Positions 1-7,100 of a stretch of DNA of 10,576 bases are shown here, one piece after another. The first letter of the stretch is position 1, and every line of letters starts with the position of its first letter. This DNA comes from Methanocalculus sp. Its GTDB lineage: Archaea > Halobacteriota > Methanomicrobia > Methanomicrobiales > Methanocorpusculaceae. The notes beneath the pieces were generated by a model. That model ran no database searches. It saw only the letters and a program-made list of their open reading frames with translations, and was not told the origin of the DNA. The stretch is from positions 1-10,576 of the forward strand of contig NZ_JAUSCG010000224.1 of NCBI RefSeq assembly GCF_030651615.1, given 5' to 3'. Position numbers and translations under genes: made by a program.

Positions 1-1037
1 CAGGAGTACATCGTCATCGTCCTCTCATCCGGGCTGACGAATGCCAGGTACCCGATCCGGCTTTTGGTAATCTCAACCGCCCGTTCAAGGGCAAAATTGG
101 TGATGGTGTGCTCGGGCAGATCCGCGATCTGTGTCAGCTCAAAGAGGGTTGCCATCCTCCGTTCATTCACCTGCCGCTCCTCTTCTGCCCGCTTCCGTTC
201 GGTGATGTCACGGACAAACGCGAGAATAAAGGTCTTTCCATTCATCTCCGCCCGTGTCAGAAAGACCTCGGCATCAAAGAGTGAACCGTCCATCGGCCGC
301 CGTGCCTGCCAGAGAAAGAGCTGATCCTCGCCTGAAATGACCAGCTCCCACACTCGATGACTCTCCTCTGCGGAAAACCCGGCTCCGGAGAAGTCGGCGA
401 TAGTGTACCGGAGTGCCTCCTCACGGTTCAGCCGATACAACCGGCACATCGTCTCATTTACATCAAGGACATGCCCTTCTGTATCATGGATGAAGATTGC
501 ATCATATGAATGATCTACAAATGTCCGGAAGAGATCCCTGGACTGACGGAGTTCATGCTGTGCAAAAACGAGGTCTTCCAGCTGTGATCGCAGCTCCTCT
601 TCTGCCGCTGCCAGCTCCTCATTCTTCCGTAAAAGCTCCTCTTCAGCCCTCCGCCGTGCGATCGCATGTTCAAGCTTCTTTGAGAGCTCGGCATACTGGG
701 ACTTCGGATCCCCGCCTTTCTGGAGGTAGAAGTCCGCACCGCTGTTTAATGCCTCGATCACCACATCTTCCCGGCCTTTGCCGGTGAAGATGATGAACGG
801 GACCCGACACCCCGCTCCCCGGATCTCCTTCAGCAGTGAAATCCCATCCATCCCCGGCATCTGGTAATCGGAGACGATCGCATCGTATCCGCCATCAAGC
901 ACCCGACGATATCCCTTCTCCGGATCTTCTTCAGTATCAACAGAGAAACTGCCGTTCCGTTCAAGGAAGATCTTTCCGATCTCAAGGAGTGCCGGTTCAT
1001 CATCGATATAGAGGATGCGGTGTGGAGCAGCAGTCAT
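1..1037 (-). CDS. Response regulator with receiver, PAS and GAF domains (3' end cut by window)
   Basis: Reading leftward from the ATG at 1037, 345 codons are open to the window edge, so the C-terminus is missing. Residues 5-125 form a CheY-like receiver: acidic pair D12/D13 after ILYI, phospho-acceptor D57 in VSDYQMPGMDG, T85 in FTGKG and K107 in LQKGGD. Residues 125-165 are a charged linker, probably coiled coil. Residues 168-285 form a PAS domain with PAC tail (FVRDITERKRAEEE). From about 295 a GAF domain begins (LFELTQIADLP, ALERAVEITKSRIGYLAF). In methanogens this order often continues into further PAS/GAF modules and a histidine kinase, but that part lies outside. It probably receives phosphate from a sensor kinase and passes the signal by protein contact, since no DNA-binding domain is seen. 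The start is set by the usual short lead before the first receiver strand. Domain calls are firm; partner and output are unknown. Confidence 0.9.
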   Translation of the reverse strand, partial: MTAAPHRILYIDDEPALLEIGKIFLERNGSFSVDTEEDPEKGYRRVLDGGYDAIVSDYQMPGMDGISLLKEIRGAGCRVPFIIFTGKGREDVVIEALNSGADFYLQKGGDPKSQYAELSKKLEHAIARRRAEEELLRKNEELAAAEEELRSQLEDLVFAQHELRQSRDLFRTFVDHSYDAIFIHDTEGHVLDVNETMCRLYRLNREEALRYTIADFSGAGFSAEESHRVWELVISGEDQLFLWQARRPMDGSLFDAEVFLTRAEMNGKTFILAFVRDITERKRAEEERQVNERRMATLFELTQIADLPEHTITNFALERAVEITKSRIGYLAFVSPDERTMTMYS

Positions 1038-1090
1038 TTCATATATATCCAAGCTCTGATACCTTTACCTTTTCCGCAAGATCAGATTCG

Positions 1091-1116
1091 GTGGTCGGGA
1101 CATCCCCTCAGACCAC
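1091..1116. promoter_or_regulatory. Inverted repeat upstream of the peroxiredoxin TATA box (possible operator)
   Basis: GTGGTC at 1091-1096 is mirrored by GACCAC at 1111-1116. Inside lies a second short inverted pair, GGGA at 1097-1100 and TCCC at 1103-1106. The element ends four bases before the TATA-like box that serves the gene at 1150, which is where an archaeal activator or repressor could touch the preinitiation complex. The symmetry is seen; a regulatory role is inference. Confidence 0.35.
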
Positions 1117-1119
1117 ATC

Positions 1120-1127
1120 TTTTATCT
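1120..1127 (+). promoter_or_regulatory. TATA box for the peroxiredoxin gene
   Basis: TTTTATCT is centred about 27 nt before the ATG at 1150. That is the normal distance between an archaeal TATA box and the transcription start, and no Shine-Dalgarno sequence lies before the ATG (the bases are CCTCCT, the wrong strand sense). The mRNA is therefore probably leaderless. Confidence 0.55.
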
Positions 1128-1149
1128 CTCATACCGGAAATCCTCCTCT

Positions 1150-1623
1150 ATGGAATCTCAACCACACATGGTCAGGCCCGGAGATGATGCCCCCACTTTC
1201 GCATTGAAGGACCAAAAGAATACCACCTTCAGCCTCCTTGAACATGCCGGAGAACGGGTGCTCCTCTCCTATCACCCGCTTGCATGGACAGAGTACTGTG
1301 CAGCCCAGATGCTCTCCCTGGAAGAGAAGAGATCTGTCTTCTCGTCACTTGATACCGTCCCGATCGGGATCAGCGTCGACTCCGTCCCCTGTAAGGCCGC
1401 ATGGGCAGACCATCTGAAGATCCGGCATACCCCGCTCCTCTGCGATTTCTGGCCTCATGGGCAGGTGGCACGGCAGTATGGGATCTTCCGGGATGCGAAT
1501 GGCTTTTCAGAGCGGGCGAACATCATCATCGACCAGGATCAGACGATCATCTTCGCAAAGGTCTATCCGGTTCATAGCGTCCCTGATATCGATGAGATCA
1601 TCGGATTTTTGAAGAAGGAATGA
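1150..1623 (+). CDS. AhpC/TSA-family peroxiredoxin
   Basis: This 157-residue protein has the thioredoxin-fold layout of a single-domain peroxiredoxin, a cytoplasmic enzyme that reduces hydrogen peroxide or organic peroxides through a peroxidatic cysteine. The opening VRPGDDAPTFALKD is the usual first strand pair. The active site PLAWTEYC gives the family PxxxTxxC motif with C50 as peroxidatic cysteine and T47 beside it; R122 in SERANIIID matches the conserved arginine. There is no cysteine five residues after C50, so it is not a classic PrxQ/BCP pair. C81 (SVDSVPCKAAW) sits where alternative resolving cysteines are found in some BCP-like enzymes, and C98 is a second candidate. The gene stands alone, divergent from the response regulator, with a leaderless-type promoter. 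The family is firm; reductant and exact subfamily are not. Confidence 0.9.
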   Translation: MESQPHMVRPGDDAPTFALKDQKNTTFSLLEHAGERVLLSYHPLAWTEYCAAQMLSLEEKRSVFSSLDTVPIGISVDSVPCKAAWADHLKIRHTPLLCDFWPHGQVARQYGIFRDANGFSERANIIIDQDQTIIFAKVYPVHSVPDIDEIIGFLKKE

Positions 1624-1734
1624 GATTCTACCGGTGATGTCTTCGGATACTTCCGGATCTGGTCCCCACCACGATGTTCGAAGACGATTCCCAGTGTTCA
1701 TCCTGCTTGAAATAGTGCCCCGACATCCCCCGGG

Positions 1735-2346
1735 TCATCCGGTGTCATAGTGGAGCTTTGAGAAGAGGACGGCACTGCTCTGATCAGGCCATGTCCCGAC
1801 GACGACGATCTGATTTGGATTCCTCGGGTCATCGAGCATATCAACTCCCGGGAAGATACTGATCATCTGGCCCGGTGTGAAAGGTCCCGGAAGGCGACCA
1901 TCCTGAGGGAAGGCTATAGAGTAGACAATTTCACCGGATATATCGTCTTTAATGTCGGCGACAACAATGGTATGACCGTCCGCATACTGAGCCCGCACAT
2001 CCGTGATGATATCATCGATAATGTTCTCCGAAATGGTAATCAGGATAGTGACGCCCTCCGGGAACCTTTTCGTCAGCTCCGGATCATTGGGTTTGAATAT
2101 ATATGCACCTGCCCGCCCATCCCCTGTCAGCGTCACCGACTGCATTGACGCGAGATCCTGACCACCTCTGAAGTATATGAACGAGTCTTTGGTAAACTCA
2201 ATCGTGACAGCGGCGATCTTTGGGTGTTCGAGTGCTCCTGAGGTGGTGAAGATGATCTGTGCAACAATTGCACCGAGAATGACGACAAAAGAGATGATCA
2301 GCACCACCCCTACCACTGATGAAACCGCATCACCCTCGTTCTTCAT
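1735..2346 (-). CDS. Archaeal type IV pilin-like protein (Pilin_N family)
   Basis: This 203-residue protein begins MKNEGDAVSSVVGVVLIISF, which matches the archaeal pilin N-terminal domain (formerly DUF1628): a short charged leader, then the AVSxVVGV box and one hydrophobic helix to about residue 35. Such proteins are cut before the helix by a prepilin peptidase of the PibD/EppA type and assemble into pili or similar surface fibres through that helix. Residues 40-203 are a polar, strand-rich ectodomain (VTLTGDG, ILITIS, IVVADI) ending in a segment rich in D, P and N; I do not recognise a subfamily. The ATG at 2346 follows GGTGGTGG, a plausible ribosome site. No secretion ATPase or membrane platform gene lies nearby, so it would depend on machinery elsewhere. 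An isolated pilin gene like this is common in methanogens. The adhesion or fibre role is inferred from the family. Confidence 0.85.
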   Translation of the reverse strand: MKNEGDAVSSVVGVVLIISFVVILGAIVAQIIFTTSGALEHPKIAAVTIEFTKDSFIYFRGGQDLASMQSVTLTGDGRAGAYIFKPNDPELTKRFPEGVTILITISENIIDDIITDVRAQYADGHTIVVADIKDDISGEIVYSIAFPQDGRLPGPFTPGQMISIFPGVDMLDDPRNPNQIVVVGTWPDQSSAVLFSKLHYDTG

Positions 2347-2475
2347 CTGCCACCACCCGAATGCTCTTCTGTCTATGATTGTCTCCCTCCTTCATAATAG
2401 TATTTCAGTGTACGGTCTTCGTCACGCCATATTCCTGACGGAAACACTTTCATCAAGGAGCGCTGATTCAGTAGT
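2347..2475. promoter_or_regulatory. Divergent promoter region of the pilin and coiled-coil genes
   Basis: These 129 bases separate two start codons facing away from each other, so both promoters must lie here. For the pilin gene, TATTATGA (minus strand, about 2392-2399) is a possible TATA box that would leave a leader carrying the GGTGG site. For the coiled-coil gene, CATATTCC near 2438-2445 is the best candidate. AAGGAG at 2455-2460 is 15 nt from the ATG at 2476, too far for a normal ribosome site. Individual boxes are weak. Confidence 0.4.
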
Positions 2476-3726
2476 ATGTTCTCCAAACTTCGTGCCCTCT
2501 TCGGCCGCAAAGAGGAGCCTCCTCTGTCGGAGACGATCCCGTTTGATGACCTGCCTGCCTGGCTTGATCAACAGGAAGAGGAGATACGATCCGGAGTTGT
2601 AGCTGCATTCACCGCACCGAAGGCCGAGATAGAGATAGCACTCGATCAGCTCTCCCTACTCATAGAGGAGTTTGAGAAGGAGCCTACATATGGGGATGAT
2701 GAGATGATGGCTCACCCGAAGGTGCAGTCTGTCTTAAAGACCGCACGGCCACAGAGTGTCCGTTCCCTCAGGCAGGCGATGGAAAAGCGCCCAACAGGTG
2801 ATCCGGAGGCGTACTATGCAACAGCCGCAGAGATCTTAAAAGGTGTCATCGCAGCTGCGAAGGGTCCCGGGAAGTACCTCCATATCGCGTATAAAGAGGA
2901 GGCACCCCGTCTTCGTCATCTTATCAAAGATATCGGCCGGGCAGTCAACAGCATGACTACTGCACTCACCGAAGCTGGTCAACAGAGGGAGAAGCTGGTG
3001 AAGATCCGTTCCCTCCACCGGAGGCTTGAAGAGATAGACACCTCTCTAAAGGCAGCTATCACGAAAGAGAAGATAGCCAGATCTTCAGCTGAATCCCTCC
3101 TGCCAAAGATCAAGGCAGCTGAAGGTGAGCTTGCCTCACTTCCGGCCTCTTCGATAAAAGAAGAGATCAGAGAAGCCGAAGCGGCGGTGAATGCCGCCCT
3201 TCAGCAGTATGCACAGGTGAGGGCGCCTGCGGCGGCTGTTCTCAGGAGAGCTGAAAAACTTCTCAAACGGCATAAAGCCCCAACAGATACCTTAAAATCC
3301 TTCTTGGAGTTCTGTGACAATCCTATTCCGCAGCCGGACTTCGCAGCCGATGCAGCACCGGTCATTGCGAGTATCCAGGCACTGATTGCATCTGGTGAAC
3401 TTCAGCTCAAGAACCGTGAGGAGCAGCTGCTCTTTGGAGAGGGGACACTTACCGCAACCGTGCAGGCGGCGATTGAGTCGTATCGCCAATCAGAAGACCG
3501 GCTCAGGCAGATAAAGAGTGCAGCGGGGTCTGATCCGGCGATCAAAGCAGAAGAGCGGCTTACACATGAATTACAGAATATGAAGAGTGACCAGGCCAGA
3601 GCAGAGGCGGCGGTATCATCTGCCCAGGAGGAGCAGGTCCGGCTTCTCGATGAAAAAAGGCGTCTGGGAGATGAGATTACGACCGCTCTGGCTGAGATCG
3701 GTACAATTGTTTGTCAGCTGAAGTAG
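2476..3726 (+). CDS. Coiled-coil protein of unknown function
   Basis: I do not recognise a family for this 416-residue protein. It starts MFSKLRALFGRKEEP, a short basic amphipathic stretch that could touch a membrane, but no transmembrane helix or signal peptide follows. Residues 25-160 look like a helical globular part (FDDLPAWLDQQEEEI, then GDPEAYYATAAEILKGVI). Residues 165-265, 305-345 and 355-412 are rich in A, E, K, R, L and Q with heptad-like spacing and few glycines or prolines, as in coiled coils; they are broken by a proline-containing segment at 280-292 (CDNPIPQPDF). The protein is probably cytoplasmic, elongated and oligomeric, perhaps a scaffold. An ATPase of the SMC/Rad50 type is excluded because no Walker motifs are present. 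The in-frame stop at 2464-2466 leaves the ATG at 2476 as the only upstream start. Its last 13 bases overlap the end of the opposing gene. Confidence 0.8.
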   Translation: MFSKLRALFGRKEEPPLSETIPFDDLPAWLDQQEEEIRSGVVAAFTAPKAEIEIALDQLSLLIEEFEKEPTYGDDEMMAHPKVQSVLKTARPQSVRSLRQAMEKRPTGDPEAYYATAAEILKGVIAAAKGPGKYLHIAYKEEAPRLRHLIKDIGRAVNSMTTALTEAGQQREKLVKIRSLHRRLEEIDTSLKAAITKEKIARSSAESLLPKIKAAEGELASLPASSIKEEIREAEAAVNAALQQYAQVRAPAAAVLRRAEKLLKRHKAPTDTLKSFLEFCDNPIPQPDFAADAAPVIASIQALIASGELQLKNREEQLLFGEGTLTATVQAAIESYRQSEDRLRQIKSAAGSDPAIKAEERLTHELQNMKSDQARAEAAVSSAQEEQVRLLDEKRRLGDEITTALAEIGTIVCQLK

Positions 3727-4184
3727 GATCTGATCGTCTTCATCATCTCATCCGATCTCTTTGTTCCGAGGAGCACCTTCCCACCGTTTTTGAAGGTGCA
3801 CCGGATCATCTGGTTTCCGCTGACGATGTAGGCGATCCCCATTTTATTTCTGCAGTAACGAATCCCCCAGCCCCCGCAGTCGCGGATCGGCCGGATGGTG
3901 ATGAGATCAACAGTTTCAAGTTCACTCCAGCGGATCGTCCTCTCTCTCAGTACTATTGGGGGCATCCGGTACGTGATTCCGTCAACTGATACTCTCGTCT
4001 CAAGCCGAAGTACTACAAAGAGGAGTGGGATCACAACCCCGACCATTGCGAGGATGAAGATCTGAAGAGGTCCGATATCACCCTGTATGAGGGTGGCATA
4101 CCAGGTGATGATCGCAGTTCCGCCGACAAGAGCAATGATCGCCGGGTGTCGGAAGTACTGGGTCTCGGAATAGTCGAGGCTCAT
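3714..4184 (-). CDS. Two-TM membrane protein with a bacterial-PH-like domain
   Basis: Starting at the ATG at 4184, the product is 156 residues. Helices at about 16-34 (IALVGGTAIITWYATL) and 40-58 (LQIFILAMVGVVIPLLFVV) form a hairpin. Residues 65-156 form a strand-rich cytoplasmic tail: VSVDGITYRMPP, IRWSELETVDL, the motif CGGWGIRYC at 103-111, then GNQMIRCTFKNGGKVLLGT and a closing helix SDEMMKTIRSYF. That pattern is characteristic of small membrane proteins with a bacterial pleckstrin-homology-like domain; their molecular role is unknown. A GTG at 4208 would add eight residues, but it lies upstream of the transcription start predicted from the TATA element at 4212-4219, so I prefer the ATG. 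C103 and C111 flank the GGWGIR turn. The gene is head to head with the histidine kinase and shares its promoter region. Confidence 0.75.
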   Translation of the reverse strand: MSLDYSETQYFRHPAIIALVGGTAIITWYATLIQGDIGPLQIFILAMVGVVIPLLFVVLRLETRVSVDGITYRMPPIVLRERTIRWSELETVDLITIRPIRDCGGWGIRYCRNKMGIAYIVSGNQMIRCTFKNGGKVLLGTKRSDEMMKTIRSYFS

Positions 4185-4211
4185 ATGGGTACTTGGTGGT
4201 TCTGACACATC

Positions 4212-4219
4212 ATATTAAT
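4212..4219. promoter_or_regulatory. Symmetric TATA element shared by two divergent genes
   Basis: The sequence ATATTAAT contains the palindrome ATTAAT (4214-4219). Its centre lies about 31 nt from the kinase ATG at 4248 and about 32 nt from the ATG at 4184 on the other strand. No other TATA-like sequence is present in the 63-base gap. Both transcripts would start within about six bases of their ATG, and neither gene has a clear Shine-Dalgarno sequence. Confidence 0.5.
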
Positions 4220-4247
4220 CATCCTGTGGGGATTACGTGTTCTCAGG

Positions 4248-5888
4248 ATGATCGTTCAGTTCTCACCTTTTGTTCTCCTCTATCTTGCGGCAGTAGCAAT
4301 CGGTCTCTTCTTCCTTCTTCTCACCCAAAAGCTCCCGGATTCTCCGGGAAAAAGGCCGATGCAGGCTGTTGTTCTCGGTACGGTGATCTGGTCTGCCGCC
4401 TATGCAGTCGAGCTGTCATCAGCGGATCTCGGGACGAATCTGGCTGCAACGCTCATCGAGTATCTGGGGATTCTGATCATTACCCCGGCATTGCTCTTAT
4501 TTGTCCTCTGTTATACCGGGCGTGACCGGTACGTAACGAGAAATACTCTCGTTCTGCTCATGACACTGCCTGCCCTGACATTTCTGGCACTTCTCACAAA
4601 CCCCTCTCATCTCCTCTACTATACGTCAGTCACCCCGTATATGGTCGGAGATCTGACCCTCTTCCTCTACCAGTATGGCCCTCTCTTCTGGGTGGCGATC
4701 TGTTACTCTTACCTCCTGACGGCATTCTCCGTCTCCATCCTTCTCCTCGCCCTGATGGACTACCCGGTATTCTACCGCCCCCAGATCACCCTTGTGATCA
4801 TTGCCATCCTGCTTCCGGTACTGACAAGTGCGGTGTATGTCGCCAAACTCGGCCCTTTCCCCGGACTCCAGATAACGCCGGTTGTCTTCACCCTCGTTGG
4901 AGGAGTCCTCGTCTTCGCTTCGGTGAAGCACCATCTCTTCACGATCCTCCCCCGTACCCAGTGCAGGATCCCCGAATATCTCACCGACGGCATCCTGATC
5001 ACCGATGATGCCGGGCGGGTGATCTACATGAACCCCGCAGCAGAAGTGTGCCTCTTGGTCAATGCCCCTGAAGCGATCGGACAGAATATTGTTGATATCC
5101 TCCCCCTCTCCCCGGCAGGTGATGGTATTGTCGAGTTCAGATCTCCTGACGGTGCTCTTCTGGAGGTGACCAGACTGACCATAAAGGAGAGTGGCGCCCT
5201 CGGCCGGATCTCTATTCTGCATGACATCTCGCACCAGAGGCGGGCTGAGATCGGTCTTCGTGAAGCAAACAGGCAGCTTTCCCTCCTTTCAAGCGTCACC
5301 CGGCATGATATTCTCAACCAGATCACCGTCGTCCAGGGTTGTATCGAACTATCGCGTGATATCTCACCTGGTCCTGAGTATGAACGGTATCTTGCTATCA
5401 TGAAGACAGCAACAGACAGGATTCAGTCCGAGATTGAGTTCACCCGGATCTATCAGGACCTCGGTACCCAGGAGCCGCAGTGGCAGGAGCTATCATCTAT
5501 CATCAAGGCACCCTGCTGCATCAGGCTCTCCATCGACTGCTCCGGGTATGTTGTATATGCCGACCCGATGCTCCCGAAGGTCTTTGAGAACCTCTTTGAT
5601 AATGCAAAGCGTCATGGGGAGCGGGTAACTGAGATCTCCATCTCCTGTGATGTGGTCGAACGTACTCTTCGGATCACCGTCTCTGATGATGGAGCCGGGA
5701 TACCGGAAGAAGAGAAGGAGAAGATATTTGCAAGGGGCTATGGAAAGAATACCGGTTTTGGACTCTTTCTTGTTCGCGATATCCTTGCAATAACCGGGAT
5801 TGCCATCTACGAAGATGGCACGTTCGGGGCTGGTGCGAGGTTTGTGATTCTGGTGCCTGATGGCGGGTGGAAAGGGGATCAGGGCTGA
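4248..5888 (+). CDS. Membrane histidine kinase with 7TM sensor, PAS, HisKA and HATPase domains
   Basis: This 546-residue protein is a complete sensor kinase. Residues 1-228 hold about seven hydrophobic helices (8-25, 40-57, 65-88, 100-118, 145-170, 178-198, 208-226), as in the histidine kinase N-terminal 7TM sensor region. Residues 240-330 are a PAS domain (LTDGILITDDAGRVIYMNPAAE, ending in ISILHDISHQRRAE). The HisKA-like box is SSVTRHDILNQITVVQG with phospho-accepting H353. The HATPase domain at about 437-538 has the N box ENLFDNAKRHG (N448, N452), the G1 box DDGAGIP (481-486) and a G2-like NTGFGLF (501-507). It should autophosphorylate in response to a membrane or small-molecule signal and pass phosphate to a receiver protein. 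No cognate regulator is adjacent; the receiver protein at 1-1037 is in the same window but unlinked. The ligand is unknown. Confidence 0.93.
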   Translation: MIVQFSPFVLLYLAAVAIGLFFLLLTQKLPDSPGKRPMQAVVLGTVIWSAAYAVELSSADLGTNLAATLIEYLGILIITPALLLFVLCYTGRDRYVTRNTLVLLMTLPALTFLALLTNPSHLLYYTSVTPYMVGDLTLFLYQYGPLFWVAICYSYLLTAFSVSILLLALMDYPVFYRPQITLVIIAILLPVLTSAVYVAKLGPFPGLQITPVVFTLVGGVLVFASVKHHLFTILPRTQCRIPEYLTDGILITDDAGRVIYMNPAAEVCLLVNAPEAIGQNIVDILPLSPAGDGIVEFRSPDGALLEVTRLTIKESGALGRISILHDISHQRRAEIGLREANRQLSLLSSVTRHDILNQITVVQGCIELSRDISPGPEYERYLAIMKTATDRIQSEIEFTRIYQDLGTQEPQWQELSSIIKAPCCIRLSIDCSGYVVYADPMLPKVFENLFDNAKRHGERVTEISISCDVVERTLRITVSDDGAGIPEEEKEKIFARGYGKNTGFGLFLVRDILAITGIAIYEDGTFGAGARFVILVPDGGWKGDQG

Positions 5889-5909
5889 AGCGGTGATGCA
5901 AGTATCTCC

Positions 5910-7100
5910 TCAGGATGAGTGCTGCCGGTAAATGCCTTTGATCAAAACAAGCGGCGTCCCGGCATCTGCTGATCCGGTGATGAGGTCCGCAAGGCTTGCC
6001 AGGAGATCTTCCATCTTTCGTGGAGTTGTTCCGAGGCAGTCGACACAGTGGATCTCCTTCTCTCTCTGTGACTCTTCTGCAATCTTCTCCATGATCTCGA
6101 TATCGGATCTTCCTTCTCCATGGAATTTGTCGATCAGGTACTTCATCTTCACGCCTTCCCGGAGGACTGCCTTGATCCCGGGGGTGGCTCCGAAGGCGGC
6201 TTTCGGATCGGCGAGTTCGTAGATGCCGCTTGACGGGTCTTTATATGCTCCATCTCCGGATACGAGGATCTCGACACGCTTTCCGGTCTTCCCGAGGATC
6301 TTCTCCTGGAGATAGCAGACGAACTCTTCAGCTTCAAATGGAGCGAGTTTCAGCCTGCATCCCGAAGACATATTGCTCCCTAAAAGCCCCCATTCTGAAC
6401 TGGGTGGGCATCTGCCGCTGCTGCATATCTCCTGTAGCGTACAACAGTTGGCGATCACCGTCTTCACCAGCTTCTTCGTCTTCTCACGGGGGTGGATATT
6501 GGCGATGATCACACCATCAGGATTGAATTCTGCTATCCTTTTTGGATCATTACAGAGGATGATCGATGGTTTGGCCCCTTCCTGTCTGATGATCTCTTCA
6601 TACAGAGAGAGGTAGTTGACACCGGTCAGTGGATGCGTATGATTGCCATTAATCTCTTCAGGGGTGAAGAAGCCGTTATATCGTTCATCCAGTTCCTCTG
6701 CAACCTCCGGCGGGATGATCTGGTTTCCGACCTCGTCATCGGGGTAGGAGAACTGTACAATCACCTCCCCTTCAGGGACTGCTTTTGCAATCGATTCGAG
6801 GATGAGGGAGAACCGGTTTCTGCTGGCAATGGGAAAGACCACGCCGACTCTGCTTGAAGGAGTGAGCGACAGGATCTTTTGGATCTCTTCTGCGGTCTTT
6901 TCTGTTGTGATCATATTATTCTGCGCCCGTGCAACGATCGATTCGGTGATGGAGAGGACATCGCCATCTCCGAGCATCCCGTCGGAATCGAGCCTGACGA
7001 CTACGTCAAGGAGCATCCTCTGAAGATCGGTTCCCGGAACGATGATACCCATTCTGATTCCAAAGGCACATGGCCCGACATACGATGGCAGTTGAAACAT
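5910..7100 (-). CDS. Large CofE-family (coenzyme F420-0:L-glutamate ligase-like) protein
   Basis: From the ATG at 7100 the product is 396 residues, against about 250 for canonical CofE, which adds gamma-linked glutamates to F420-0 using GTP. CofE-like signals are split: near the start DGDVLSITESIVARAQNN (45-62), and in the C-terminal third SGDGAYKDPSSGIYELADP (281-299), ATPGI, and ASLADLITGSADAGTPLVLIKG (368-389). Between them lies a distinct segment, about 85-265, with NGNHTHPLTGVNYLSLYEEI (151-170) and six cysteines between 219 and 262. Two more cysteines form HCVDC at 351-355. I recognise this as the longer ligase-like branch found in methanogens and some bacteria; substrate and activity are not established, so the F420 link is inference. 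AGGAG at 7109-7113, eight bases before the ATG, decides this start over a GTG at 7148. Confidence 0.72.
   Translation of the reverse strand: MFQLPSYVGPCAFGIRMGIIVPGTDLQRMLLDVVVRLDSDGMLGDGDVLSITESIVARAQNNMITTEKTAEEIQKILSLTPSSRVGVVFPIASRNRFSLILESIAKAVPEGEVIVQFSYPDDEVGNQIIPPEVAEELDERYNGFFTPEEINGNHTHPLTGVNYLSLYEEIIRQEGAKPSIILCNDPKRIAEFNPDGVIIANIHPREKTKKLVKTVIANCCTLQEICSSGRCPPSSEWGLLGSNMSSGCRLKLAPFEAEEFVCYLQEKILGKTGKRVEILVSGDGAYKDPSSGIYELADPKAAFGATPGIKAVLREGVKMKYLIDKFHGEGRSDIEIMEKIAEESQREKEIHCVDCLGTTPRKMEDLLASLADLITGSADAGTPLVLIKGIYRQHSS

Noticed and set aside
836..1207. A 123-codon plus-strand frame covering the 5' end of the response regulator and the start of the peroxiredoxin
   Set aside because: It is antisense to the well-supported receiver domain and overlaps the peroxiredoxin in another frame; composition is unlike a real protein.
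1624..1734. Possible terminator between the peroxiredoxin and pilin genes
   Set aside because: There is no T-run on either strand and the only inverted pair (GTCTTCG and CGAAGAC) is about 35 bases apart; I see nothing functional here.
2177..2602. A 141-codon plus-strand frame across the pilin and coiled-coil starts
   Set aside because: It is antisense to the pilin N-terminus and out of frame with the coiled-coil gene; both true genes are better supported.
4185..4208. Upstream GTG start at 4208 for the PH-like protein
   Set aside because: The GTG lies upstream of the transcription start predicted from the TATA element at 4212-4219, and the extra residues (SEPPSTH) add nothing to the domain.
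4626..5234. A 202-codon open frame on the minus strand
   Set aside because: It is antisense to the histidine kinase membrane and PAS regions and its D/E/G/H-rich product has no domain pattern.
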